Below, one piece after another: positions 6,002-14,493 of a stretch of 16,483 bases of DNA; position 1 is the first letter of the stretch, and each line of letters starts with the position of its first letter. The stretch spans positions 1-16,483 of the forward strand of contig JAFYMJ010000064.1 in NCBI GenBank assembly GCA_017556665.1. Direction: 5' to 3'. This DNA comes from Bacteroidales bacterium. Its GTDB lineage: Bacteria; Bacteroidota; Bacteroidia; Bacteroidales; UBA932. The notes beneath the pieces were generated by a model. That model had not been told where the DNA came from. It did not search any database and saw only the letters and a list, made by a program, of their open reading frames with translations. The position numbers were made by a program, and so were the translations under genes.

Positions 6002-7798
6002 TTAAACTTCCTCTTCTATAATGCCAAACCGCTTGTACACAGCTGTTTTATCTGCCATCTCCTTAGAAAGGGAATCTATCTCCTGCTTAGGGACCTCATA
6101 CACATCCAGCATAATTAGACCATCTACACAATTATTGAAGTCCGGATCTATATTATATGCTATTATGCGTGAATTTATCTTTATATATTTTTTCAACAAT
6201 GTTGGAAGTCTGAATCTGTTGTTGCTCAATCTGAACATGAATCTGTCAAATTTCTCAACTGAATCCAGTTTCCCTTTTAAAAGTGAATCTACATCTACCC
6301 TATAGAAATCTGGAACAAACCTGAATTTTGGATTTACCCATTTTGCAATGGCTGAACGGCTATGTCTGAGTTTAAGATAATGTATCATTAAACTTCTATA
6401 AAATATAGGATACGACGCACTTATACTTACAGGACCTATAAGGAACCTTACCTGAGGGTTCTTTATGACTGTATACATAAGACCCTTTATAAGGAGCATT
6501 AAAGCCAATGGGTCTTTCTGATACTCATTTGAGACAAAAGAACGTCCCAATTCAATAGCCCTTTTAAGGTATGTCTTAAACTCTGGCCTGTATCTGAACA
6601 AAGTGTTGCTGTAAAAACCTTCAAGTCCATACTTAAAAAGTATCTCATCCCCAAATCCCAATCTGTAAGCTCCAATTACAGCATTATCTTTTTTATTCCA
6701 AAGCACAAGATGCTTATAGTATGGATCATACTCATCTGTATCAATCTCTTTATTGGACCCCTCACCAATACTCCTGAAGGCTTCTTCTCTTCTTACACCC
6801 AATTCCTTAATAAGGTTTGGTATATTTTGGGCATTGAACAGATAGCACGAATAGTCCTTTACTTCAAACAAAAGGTCTTCTGCTCTTGATTCTACCTCTT
6901 TAACCAGAATATCTTTATCTATAGGAGATGCTATCTTCTCCTGCCCAATTGTCCCAACACTCTCCTGATTTTGGCTCCTTACATTTGCCTCCAATGCATA
7001 TGTTCTGTTCCACAAATGGTTGCCCAAATCTTTCAGTGTAACAAACTCCTCTATTTCAAGAACAGTTATAGGGCGTCCAATACGTATAGATACAGTTTTG
7101 TCTTTCTTGTTTGAAAGTTCACCAGGCAATCTTAATGTCCTAAGATATTTGTTAATCCTACCCAAAAAATGGAAATACTTTGAATTGCCTCCATCAAAAT
7201 ATATTGGCACTACAGGCACTCCAGCCTTCTTTATAAGTTTTATTATTGATGGTTGCCACTCAATATCTTTTACAACTCTCTCTTTATTTGCATTAGAAGA
7301 GACCTCTCCTGCAGGGAACAAACCCAAAACACCCCCATTCATAAGATGTTCTGTAGCCATTCTTATCCCCTTAAGACTACTTTTAAGTCCTTTATTGTCG
7401 GTGAATGGATTAACCGGGAAAAATGAGTCTTTAAGGTTTGGAATATGCGAAAGGATAAAATTGGTAAGTATTTTAAGATCTGGTCTTAATCTCCCAAACA
7501 AATGGAGCATTATAATGCCGTCCAAACCTCCAAAGGGGTGGTTTGAAACTATTATGAACGGTCCCTCTTTTGGAAGGTTTTCAAACTCCTCTGGAACAAT
7601 ATCACACTTTACATTAAGCTGCTCAAGCAGATGGTCTGCAAAATCTATCCCCTGATACTCGCTTACATGCTTGTATAACCTATTAAGCCTATTTAATCCC
7701 GCAACAGACATAGTTGCACTCGCAACTGCATTGCCAAAGGCTCCCCTAACATTAAAAGCCCTCTTTATTTGCGATTTGCTCACTAATTTTTTGTCCAT
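6002..7798 (-). CDS. Bifunctional O-/N-acyltransferase, OlsF/GlsF type (aminolipid synthesis)
   Basis: From the ATG at 7798 the protein has 598 aa; an in-frame TTG at 7804 is a less likely start. The N-terminal half is a PlsC-like lysophospholipid acyltransferase domain: FIIVSNHPFGGLDG (~81-94) holds the catalytic His and Asp, and LGLFPAGEVSS (~160-170) is the FPxG motif. The His-Asp spacing is x5 rather than the textbook x4, as I recall for the hemolysin-like branch. The C-terminal half (~315-560) is an OlsB-type GNAT N-acyltransferase: RREEAFRSIGEG, then HLVLW, AVIGAYRLGFG, IELGRSFVSNEYQKDPLALM. In Serratia and Flavobacterium, fused OlsF makes ornithine lipids; Bacteroides uses separate GlsA/GlsB for glycine lipids. 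An N-acylated, O-acylated amino-acid lipid is therefore the likely product; the head group cannot be read from sequence. Confidence 0.88.
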   Translation of the reverse strand: MDKKLVSKSQIKRAFNVRGAFGNAVASATMSVAGLNRLNRLYKHVSEYQGIDFADHLLEQLNVKCDIVPEEFENLPKEGPFIIVSNHPFGGLDGIIMLHLFGRLRPDLKILTNFILSHIPNLKDSFFPVNPFTDNKGLKSSLKGIRMATEHLMNGGVLGLFPAGEVSSNANKERVVKDIEWQPSIIKLIKKAGVPVVPIYFDGGNSKYFHFLGRINKYLRTLRLPGELSNKKDKTVSIRIGRPITVLEIEEFVTLKDLGNHLWNRTYALEANVRSQNQESVGTIGQEKIASPIDKDILVKEVESRAEDLLFEVKDYSCYLFNAQNIPNLIKELGVRREEAFRSIGEGSNKEIDTDEYDPYYKHLVLWNKKDNAVIGAYRLGFGDEILFKYGLEGFYSNTLFRYRPEFKTYLKRAIELGRSFVSNEYQKDPLALMLLIKGLMYTVIKNPQVRFLIGPVSISASYPIFYRSLMIHYLKLRHSRSAIAKWVNPKFRFVPDFYRVDVDSLLKGKLDSVEKFDRFMFRLSNNRFRLPTLLKKYIKINSRIIAYNIDPDFNNCVDGLIMLDVYEVPKQEIDSLSKEMADKTAVYKRFGIIEEEV

Positions 7799-7844
7799 TT
7801 CCAAAAAAGAATATAAATTGCTGAAGATTACACCAATGTATACA

Positions 7845-7852
7845 CAAATATA
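7845..7852 (-). promoter_or_regulatory. Bacteroidota-type -7 box for the acyltransferase gene
   Basis: TATATTTG on the minus strand lies about 46 nt before the ATG at 7798, within the 62-bp spacer shared with divergent uvrC. It sits inside a short inverted repeat, GTATA (7838-7842) and TATAC (7849-7853). No TTTG is seen at the expected -33 position, which would fall in the first codons of uvrC. Confidence 0.5.
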
Positions 7853-7860
7853 CTAAAAAA

Positions 7861-9666
7861 ATGGATATAAAGAATAAAATTGCAATTCTTCCAAATAACC
7901 CTGGCGTCTACAGATTTCTGGACTCGTCGGGAAATGTAATATACATTGGTAAAGCTAAAAACCTTAAAAAAAGGGTTTCCCAATATTTTGTTTCTCCAGA
8001 CAGGCTTACAACCAAAACCAGAGTGCTTGTCTCAAAGATTGCAGATGTGCTGCATACCGTTGTAGAGAGCGAACAGGATGCCCTTCTACTGGAAAACAAC
8101 TTAATTAAACAATTCCAGCCCAAATACAACATATTGCTTAAGGATGGAAAAAGTTACCCCTGGATATGCATTAAAAAAGAGCCCTTTCCAAAAATCTTTC
8201 TTACCAGAAAATTTGTTAAAGACGGATCGTTGTATTTTGGTCCATACAGTTCAGTCCAGCACGCACACCATCTGCTGGATTTGATAAACTCTTTGTACAA
8301 AATCCGCAACTGCAAACTGGCACTAAGCGAATCTGCCATAAACTCAGGCAAATTTAAACCGTGTCTGAATATGCATATAAGAAAGTGTTATGCCCCTTGC
8401 ATAGGAAAAATTACGCTGGAGGAATATAATGCACAGATAGAGAGCATAAAAGAGATTCTTAAAGGCAATACATACTCGCTTATAAAAGATTATAAACTTA
8501 AAATGCTCACTCACTCCAAAAGATTGGAATTTGAGCTGGCACAAGAATACAAAGAGAAAATTGATATTCTTAACAATCACTACAGCAAATCGCTTATTGT
8601 ACATCCAAGCATTAACAATACCGATGTATTTTCTTTGGTATTTGACGGCAACAATGCCTTTGGCAACTTTATGAGGCTTAACCAAGGGTGTATAGTACAA
8701 AGTATAAACCAACATTTTAAACTTAATATAGAAGAGGAAAAAGAGAGTGTCCTAACCAGGTTCATGCAGGAGATATACTCTCTTTTAGATGCACAGGACC
8801 CTACCCATAAGGTAGAAGAGATCCTTGTCCCTTATCTTCCCGACAACTTTCTGTCAAACAAAAACATACACATACCACTAAGGGGCGACAAGCTTAACTT
8901 GCTTGAGCTGAGCACGAAAAATGCCAATGCCCACAGGTTCAACAGAATGAAACAAGAAGAGATAAAGAACCCAGAGGAGACACAAAACAGGGCCATTGTT
9001 GCCCTTAAGAACTTCCTGCAAATGGAATCTCTTCCAATACACATAGAGTGTTTTGACAACTCCAACACTCAGGGAACAAATCCCGTTGCAGCATGTGTTG
9101 TATTTAAAAACGGCAAACCAAGCAAAAAAGATTATCGCCACTTTAACATAAAAACAGTTGTTGGAGCAAATGATTACGCCTCTATGTATGAGATTGTCTT
9201 CCGTAGATATTCCCGCATGCTGGATGAGGCACAAGAACTCCCACAACTTATATTAATTGATGGAGGTAAAGGCCAATTAAATTTTGCATATCAAGCTCTT
9301 ACATCACTTAATTTAAATAATAGAATTAAGTTAATCAGTATAGCAGAAAGGATGGAAGAAATCTTTACCACCACAGACAGCACCCCATTCTATCTGGACA
9401 AGAATTCTCCAGCCTTAAAACTTCTGATGCACCTTAGGGATGAGGCCCACAGATTTGGAATAACTCACCACCGCAGCAAACGCACCAAAAACCAGATAAC
9501 CTCAAAATTACTGGAATTGGAGGGTATAGGAGAGGTTTCCGCCCAAAAACTTCTTAAGCACTTTAAGAGTGTAAAGAGAATAAAAGAGGCCCCTATTGAA
9601 GAGATAGAGATGGTTGTTGGCAAAAAAATTGCCAACATAATACTCCAAAACCTGAATATCCTTTAA
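7861..9666 (+). CDS. uvrC: Excinuclease ABC subunit C (UvrC)
   Basis: This 601-aa protein makes both incisions in UvrABC nucleotide excision repair. The N-terminal GIY-YIG nuclease is complete: NPGVYRF (13-19), IYIGKAKNLKKR (27-38), and catalytic Glu78 in LLLENNLIKQ. Four cysteines, C151, C168, C176 and C180 (C-x16-C-x7-C-x3-C), match the ligands of the [4Fe-4S] cluster known in E. coli UvrC, with a longer first spacer. A UVR motif that contacts UvrB lies at ~215-240 (RLEFELAQEYKEKIDIL). The C-terminal RNase H-like nuclease has Asp399 (ECFDNSN), Asp467 (LILIDGGKGQL) and His530 (DEAHRFGITHHR). A helix-hairpin-helix region (LLELEGIGEVSAQKLLKHF) closes it. The length is normal. The start is the ATG after an A-rich stretch; I found no clear promoter. 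It ends 3 bp from the convergent neighbour. Confidence 0.98.
   Translation: MDIKNKIAILPNNPGVYRFLDSSGNVIYIGKAKNLKKRVSQYFVSPDRLTTKTRVLVSKIADVLHTVVESEQDALLLENNLIKQFQPKYNILLKDGKSYPWICIKKEPFPKIFLTRKFVKDGSLYFGPYSSVQHAHHLLDLINSLYKIRNCKLALSESAINSGKFKPCLNMHIRKCYAPCIGKITLEEYNAQIESIKEILKGNTYSLIKDYKLKMLTHSKRLEFELAQEYKEKIDILNNHYSKSLIVHPSINNTDVFSLVFDGNNAFGNFMRLNQGCIVQSINQHFKLNIEEEKESVLTRFMQEIYSLLDAQDPTHKVEEILVPYLPDNFLSNKNIHIPLRGDKLNLLELSTKNANAHRFNRMKQEEIKNPEETQNRAIVALKNFLQMESLPIHIECFDNSNTQGTNPVAACVVFKNGKPSKKDYRHFNIKTVVGANDYASMYEIVFRRYSRMLDEAQELPQLILIDGGKGQLNFAYQALTSLNLNNRIKLISIAERMEEIFTTTDSTPFYLDKNSPALKLLMHLRDEAHRFGITHHRSKRTKNQITSKLLELEGIGEVSAQKLLKHFKSVKRIKEAPIEEIEMVVGKKIANIILQNLNIL
9616..9636. repeat. Perfect inverted repeat in the 3' end of uvrC
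   Basis: GTTGGCAA (9616-9623) and TTGCCAAC (9629-9636) pair over 8 bp around a five-A loop. It lies 34 nt beyond the stop of the leftward gene at 9670-12693, so it would form in that transcript's 3' end. Neither strand has a U-tract right after it, so I do not call it a terminator. Confidence 0.45.
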
Positions 9667-9669
9667 TTG

Positions 9670-12600
9670 CTACAACTCTACAGACAATACAAGGTTAACA
9701 GAGTTCTTCTTGAATTCTGAAACAAACAGATCCTCTGTATAGTTTCTTGCATACCTCACACCAACAGATATAGGGGCACCAAATCCTAAAATATGACAAT
9801 CAACCTTTAAGGTTGCTCCAAACGAATAGTGCTGGAATGAGAGCCCCTTGGCTGCAGTATTATATATATATGTAGCATTTGCAAAATCAAAGAACGGATT
9901 CAGCTGGAATCTCTTTACAAAAAGGAGAGATGGGATATACAGATTACCTGCATAGATTGGCAAGGCATAATCTACAGATGCTGTAAGCAACTTGTCTGCA
10001 TATATTGATTCCTTATACCCTCTTGGTCCCGATATAAGATTTGACATATAAAATAGCTTTGACCACTGTCTCTGGTATCCCATTGTAAGTTTTATTCCAT
10101 GCTTTGAGAACAGGCCAGGAACATATCCGTACGCATATAATGCAGCTGTATTACCTTTAAAGTCTCCCCCTTTTGGTGTCATTGATGTCCCTGCATACAA
10201 TCCTATACCCCACTTTGGATATATTGCCGAATGTGCAGTCGGTCTCATCAAATAACCTTGTATAGCAAATGTAAGCTCCTGATTGTATGATCTGGTACTA
10301 TATGTTTCATTGGTAAAATAGTTATTTGTAAATTCCCAGTTTATTTGAGGTGTTATACCTCTGTACAAACCGTGAGAATTGAATGTAAATGGTATGTACG
10401 CTGTTACATCAAGGTTTACATCTACATTTCCTGTATTTTGAATTGCCAGTTTACCGCCATTCTTATATAAATATCTTTTCTGGCCATTTGCATTTATATC
10501 TGTATTTATCTCAAAGACTGGATAGAGTCCTGTGTATACAAACTTAAAGTGGCCTGCATGCCTGTTATTGTGGTAAGAATAGCCAAACTTGGCAATTGCA
10601 TTGCCCAATGTATTCTGAGAATATAAAACAGCTCCTAAAGTTGCAATCTCATCTATCTTATCAAAATTGGCAGCCATAATGTTATCTACATCGTAATATA
10701 CTGGTGCCCATGAATGAATTTTAAACAGATGCCCCACTCTGCTGTATCTGGTGCTCTTTACCTCTTTTGCAAATTCCTCCTTAGACTTCTTGAACTTTAC
10801 AATACTTGCACTCTGGAAATTTGATTTGTCATTGCCGTCTCTAAGAAGCCCCCTAGCAGCCAATGCCTCTTTTGCCTGAGATGTCAATTTTTCAGCTATT
10901 GGATAGACATATCTGTTTTCGAGGTTACCGTCTTTAAGGGTCACATCTCTTTTGCTGTTATACTCAGAAGCACTACAAATCTGAGCCTTAACAGGATAGT
11001 TACCATCACTTTGAGCAGCACTATAATATATATATCCGTTATGAACATAAGGTGAATGTGCTCCAAATTTCTCATTTGTAATACGCTCAAGCTTACCATT
11101 CTGCAATTTGTAGACATTGTTAAGTCCATCCATATCAGACAAGAAATAGATGTAATCCCCACCATCCATCAAATCTGAAATCTTTGCTGTTTGAGGATTG
11201 ATTACCATTTCCCAATCACTCTGCAATGTATTGGTTTCAAAGGAATAATTTGCTCTATACATTGCCAAACCCATTGGAGACAAGGCTGTTACATATATAT
11301 TATCACCCTGCCATACTGCCGATGTAATTTGAGAATTATTTGGACTGGATAGCACAGACACAATATTTTCAGAAGACTTAGACCCCTTGTCCGGATCCAG
11401 AACTATAAGTCTGCTACTTGAATTTTGCAAATATTCAATCAACAAAATATTATTGGTGTTGTCTGATACACTTGGATAATAGTACCAATGGTTCTTTGTA
11501 ACCTTGGATATCTTTAGGTTATTCAAATCAAGCGAATAAAGATTACTGTACACATCCGCAGCCCATCTGTGGTGCATAACCCTCTCTGTAAAGAAAACCT
11601 TATCGCCTTTTTTTATCAAACGGGTAATTTGGGTAGTAAATGGCTTTAAAACTTTCTCCTTACCTCCGGTTACCAACACCAGCTCAGATGAATTTTCATA
11701 CGAACTCTTTACATATAGAACAGAGTCTGCCGAAAGAACTACAGGGGACTCGTATTTAACATAATAATCTGTTGTTTTATTCAACAGTTGCTCTGGTTCT
11801 GTAAAGTTACCTCTATGGGTAAGATCCTCTCTCCAGATGGAATCCATTAAACTTTGAGCTGTTTTAAACTGCTCCTGATAGCTCTTTCTGGTTAGTGATT
11901 TATAGACAACTTTTTTTACAACAGGAGTGTAGAATTTTTTTACAGTTTTGTCAAATATTTTTCCCGATATCGCATAGTCGTCAATATTGTATCTAATTGC
12001 ACTATTTATAAGATATCCAAACTGATACAAAGATGAGGAATAATGTTTGTATGAACCGAACTTCCAGTCTTGAGGTCTTCTTAAATCTCCTTGCAGAATA
12101 CTTAACCTGTGATACTCCAGAAAATCTGCCTCTCTACCTCTTCCCGAATTTGTAAGTTCAGTCTCTGCAACAACTGCATCACCTTCCATATTCCACTCGC
12201 TTCCATAAACACCTGCACCAAGTCCCTGAGATTGTTCACCAATAAAATATTGAAGCACATTAAATATTCCTTTGGTAAAATAGGTCATTTGGCCAACGTG
12301 TCTTGCCTCATGAATTGCAAGTTGCTCCTCCCAAATATGAGAATATGTATCTGTTGGAGGCATGGTATACAGCTCCATTCTTTTAGGTGCCCAGGTTACC
12401 AGACCATTACTATTAGCTGTTCTGTTATGGAGTACAACGGGAACCTTTGCACTTTTTTCAAGGCCCAGCCCCAGCATTGTTGCCTCTCTGTTCTGTTCAA
12501 GCAACCATAAATATTTCAATGCCAAAGAGTCTTCCCCTTTTGGATAAATCACCTTATATGTTGGGCCACTCATCTGCTTCCATTTGACACTTGCCCTGTC

Positions 12601-12693
12601 TCCTACCCCCTCAAGAAATTGGCCGTAAAGGGAATTGCACAACAAAACTCCACAAAGGAAAATAGCTACTTTCAGTTTAAACAATCTGCTCAT
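9670..12693 (-). CDS. Large exported protein: gluzincin-like protease domain, beta-propeller-like middle, outer-membrane barrel-like end
   Basis: This 1007-aa protein opens with a signal peptide (hydrophobic AIFLCGVLLCNSLYG, cut near residue 24; no lipobox). Residues ~30-300 contain HEARH (128-132), a complete HExxH zinc motif, and EWNMEGDAVVAE (166-177). Glu170 is placed as the third ligand of gluzincins (WxxEGxA pattern). Residues ~310-575 are short beta-rich repeats of TolB/WD40-like type, for example YIYFLSDMDGLNNVYKLQNG and YIYYSAAQSDG. After a charged linker, ~656-1007 alternate polar and aromatic residues with many Tyr and Gly, as in a 12- to 16-strand outer-membrane barrel, ending VNLVLSVEL. 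I infer a surface or periplasmic protease anchored in the outer membrane. Substrate and partners are unknown. It is a lone gene, with a TATCTTCG box upstream. Confidence 0.75.
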   Translation of the reverse strand: MSRLFKLKVAIFLCGVLLCNSLYGQFLEGVGDRASVKWKQMSGPTYKVIYPKGEDSLALKYLWLLEQNREATMLGLGLEKSAKVPVVLHNRTANSNGLVTWAPKRMELYTMPPTDTYSHIWEEQLAIHEARHVGQMTYFTKGIFNVLQYFIGEQSQGLGAGVYGSEWNMEGDAVVAETELTNSGRGREADFLEYHRLSILQGDLRRPQDWKFGSYKHYSSSLYQFGYLINSAIRYNIDDYAISGKIFDKTVKKFYTPVVKKVVYKSLTRKSYQEQFKTAQSLMDSIWREDLTHRGNFTEPEQLLNKTTDYYVKYESPVVLSADSVLYVKSSYENSSELVLVTGGKEKVLKPFTTQITRLIKKGDKVFFTERVMHHRWAADVYSNLYSLDLNNLKISKVTKNHWYYYPSVSDNTNNILLIEYLQNSSSRLIVLDPDKGSKSSENIVSVLSSPNNSQITSAVWQGDNIYVTALSPMGLAMYRANYSFETNTLQSDWEMVINPQTAKISDLMDGGDYIYFLSDMDGLNNVYKLQNGKLERITNEKFGAHSPYVHNGYIYYSAAQSDGNYPVKAQICSASEYNSKRDVTLKDGNLENRYVYPIAEKLTSQAKEALAARGLLRDGNDKSNFQSASIVKFKKSKEEFAKEVKSTRYSRVGHLFKIHSWAPVYYDVDNIMAANFDKIDEIATLGAVLYSQNTLGNAIAKFGYSYHNNRHAGHFKFVYTGLYPVFEINTDINANGQKRYLYKNGGKLAIQNTGNVDVNLDVTAYIPFTFNSHGLYRGITPQINWEFTNNYFTNETYSTRSYNQELTFAIQGYLMRPTAHSAIYPKWGIGLYAGTSMTPKGGDFKGNTAALYAYGYVPGLFSKHGIKLTMGYQRQWSKLFYMSNLISGPRGYKESIYADKLLTASVDYALPIYAGNLYIPSLLFVKRFQLNPFFDFANATYIYNTAAKGLSFQHYSFGATLKVDCHILGFGAPISVGVRYARNYTEDLFVSEFKKNSVNLVLSVEL

Positions 12694-12735
12694 TTGACAT
12701 TACCTGTTAAATATATGTTGCGAAGATACTAATTT

Positions 12736-12743
12736 TTATGACG
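12736..12743 (-). promoter_or_regulatory. Unsupported upstream AT-rich segment of the 1007-aa gene (candidate -7 region nearby)
   Basis: The spacer between the divergent genes has one minus-strand near-match to TAnnTTTG, TATCTTCG, read from the plus-strand CGAAGATA at 12721-12728; one base differs from consensus. The segment given here is the AT-rich DNA just upstream of it. No -33 TTTG is present, so the promoter is only tentative. Confidence 0.2.
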
Positions 12744-12769
12744 TTTCATTATTTGTAAAAATTTTGGAG

Positions 12770-12777
12770 TATATTTG
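12770..12777 (+). promoter_or_regulatory. Bacteroidota-type -7 box for the Na+/phosphate cotransporter gene
   Basis: TATATTTG is an exact TAnnTTTG match that ends 21 nt before the ATG at 12799, a short leader typical of this phylum. A TTTG lies at 12752-12755 but is 14 bp away instead of about 19, so the -33 element is doubtful. Confidence 0.55.
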
Positions 12778-12798
12778 CGTAACTTTTAAAAATCTAAT

Positions 12799-14493
12799 AT
12801 GAACACAATAGGTGCTATCTTAACACTTTTAGGCTCCCTTGGTTTATTCCTTTATGGAATGACACTTATGAGTGAGGCCCTTCAAAAAGTTGCTGGAGAA
12901 AAATTGAGGTCTTTCTTGGCCGCAATGACATCAAATTCATTCAAGAGAATTTTTACAGGATTCCTTATTACAGCAATTATCCAATCATCAAGTGCAACAA
13001 CCGTTATGGTTGTGAGTTTTGTAAATGCCGGTTTGCTTTCACTGACACAATCCATTGGTGTAATAATGGGAGCAAATATAGGTACAACCTGTACCGCATG
13101 GCTTATCTCGCTGCTTGGTTTTAAAGCTGACATCTCTGTTATAGCAATTCCTGTTATTGGTTTTGGATTTGCTTTAATGATGTTCAAATCCAAGAAAAAG
13201 AAATCTTGGGGAGAGTTATTGATTGGATTTGCCCTTTTGTTTCTTGGTCTTACATTCCTTAAAAATTCTGTTCCAGATCTACAGAACTCTCCAGAGGTTT
13301 TGGAGTTCCTTAAAAACTGGACAAGTTATGGAATTGGATCAGTACTTATATTTACCCTTATTGGTACCATTCTTACCATTGTACTTCAATCGTCAAGTGC
13401 AACCATGGCTCTTACCCTTGTAATGTGTAACAATGGATGGATTCCATTTGAAATGGGTGCAGCAATGGTATTGGGTGAGAATATTGGAACTACAATTACA
13501 GCAAACATTGCAGCATCGGTAGCCAATGTATCTGCAAGAAGAGCAGCATTGGGTCACTCTGTATTCAACCTGTTTGGTGTACTTTGGGCAATAATTCTTT
13601 ATAAACCATTCCTTATTCTTGTTTCAAAAATAATTGTAGCTATTGGTTGCGACAATCCTCTTGAAGCAGGTGCATCGGGAACCTCAATACTTTATGGTAT
13701 CTCAATGGTTCATACATTGTTCAATGTAATCAATACACTAATATTGGTATGGTTCACAAACCAAATTGTAAAACTGGTTACCAAAGCTATCCCACAGAAA
13801 GAGAGTGGAGAGGTATTCAGACTGCAATTCATTCAAGGTGGTGCTTTGAGTACAGCCGAAATCTCTTTAGACCAGGCTAAAAATGAGATTATCCATTACG
13901 CAGGAATCTGCCAAAGACAATACACATACGCCCGTGAAGCCCTTAATACAGATTCACCAGAGAAATTTGATGAATTATACAAAAAACTGGAGCATTATGA
14001 GCAAGTTACAGACAGAATTGAGATTGAGATTGCAAACTTCCTTAACCAGGTTTCAGAAGGTGTAATCAGCGAGGAGTCTGGCAGAAGAATTCAAGCTATG
14101 TATAAAATTATCAGTGAGCTTGAAAGTATTGGAGATTCTGGTTTTAATGTTGCCCGCATTCTTCAACGCAAGAATATCCACAATCTTAAGTTTGATGAAC
14201 ATATGATTAAGAAACTTAACCATATGTTTGATCTGCTTGACAATGGTTTCAATGTAATGACAGAGAACCTGAAATTGGGATATACCAAATTGAACAATAT
14301 TTCCAATGCACAAGATGCAGAAGAGAGCATTAATGAGCATAGAAATAACCTTAAAGAGGAGCACTTGTTAAATCTTGAGAACAATGTATACAACTACCTT
14401 ACTGGTGTGTATTACATAGATTTAATTAACGAGTGTGAGCATGTAGGAGACTTTATGATTAATATCTCCGAGGCTATAATGGAGATTAAATAG
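12799..14493 (+). CDS. Na+/phosphate cotransporter (NptA/PhoU-tail family)
   Basis: This 564-aa inner-membrane protein has the two inverted repeats of the SLC34/NptA family. Each repeat carries the substrate and Na+ site QSSSA: residues 62-66 (AIIQSSSATTVMVV) with GANIGTTCTAW (~91-101), and residues 197-201 (VLQSSSATMALTLV) with GENIGTTITAN (~226-236). About eight helices span residues 1-330. The last ~200 residues are helical and charged, a PhoU-like domain (YEQVTDRIEIEIANFLNQVS; MYKIISELESIGDSGFNVAR) that probably senses or regulates on the cytoplasmic side. The likely role is sodium-coupled phosphate movement; direction (uptake or export, as proposed for E. coli YjbB) cannot be told. It is monocistronic. 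The TAG overlaps the end of the convergent lipoprotein gene by 8 bp. Confidence 0.92.
   Translation: MNTIGAILTLLGSLGLFLYGMTLMSEALQKVAGEKLRSFLAAMTSNSFKRIFTGFLITAIIQSSSATTVMVVSFVNAGLLSLTQSIGVIMGANIGTTCTAWLISLLGFKADISVIAIPVIGFGFALMMFKSKKKKSWGELLIGFALLFLGLTFLKNSVPDLQNSPEVLEFLKNWTSYGIGSVLIFTLIGTILTIVLQSSSATMALTLVMCNNGWIPFEMGAAMVLGENIGTTITANIAASVANVSARRAALGHSVFNLFGVLWAIILYKPFLILVSKIIVAIGCDNPLEAGASGTSILYGISMVHTLFNVINTLILVWFTNQIVKLVTKAIPQKESGEVFRLQFIQGGALSTAEISLDQAKNEIIHYAGICQRQYTYAREALNTDSPEKFDELYKKLEHYEQVTDRIEIEIANFLNQVSEGVISEESGRRIQAMYKIISELESIGDSGFNVARILQRKNIHNLKFDEHMIKKLNHMFDLLDNGFNVMTENLKLGYTKLNNISNAQDAEESINEHRNNLKEEHLLNLENNVYNYLTGVYYIDLINECEHVGDFMINISEAIMEIK

Noticed and set aside
5985..6006. 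ACCC/GGGT inverted repeat at the yidD-acyltransferase junction as a bidirectional terminator
   Set aside because: The stem is 4-5 bp and neither side has a U-tract.
7020..7655. 211-codon plus-strand open frame
   Set aside because: It is antisense to the O-acyltransferase domain, whose NHPFGGLD and FPAGE motifs show the minus strand to be coding.
7799..7804. TTG start two codons upstream of the acyltransferase ATG
   Set aside because: An ATG two codons later is normal for the family, and nothing favours the rarer start.
9674..9705. AACTCT/AGAGTT stem as the uvrC terminator
   Set aside because: Only 6 bp with a 20-nt loop and a weak T-run; not strong enough to call.
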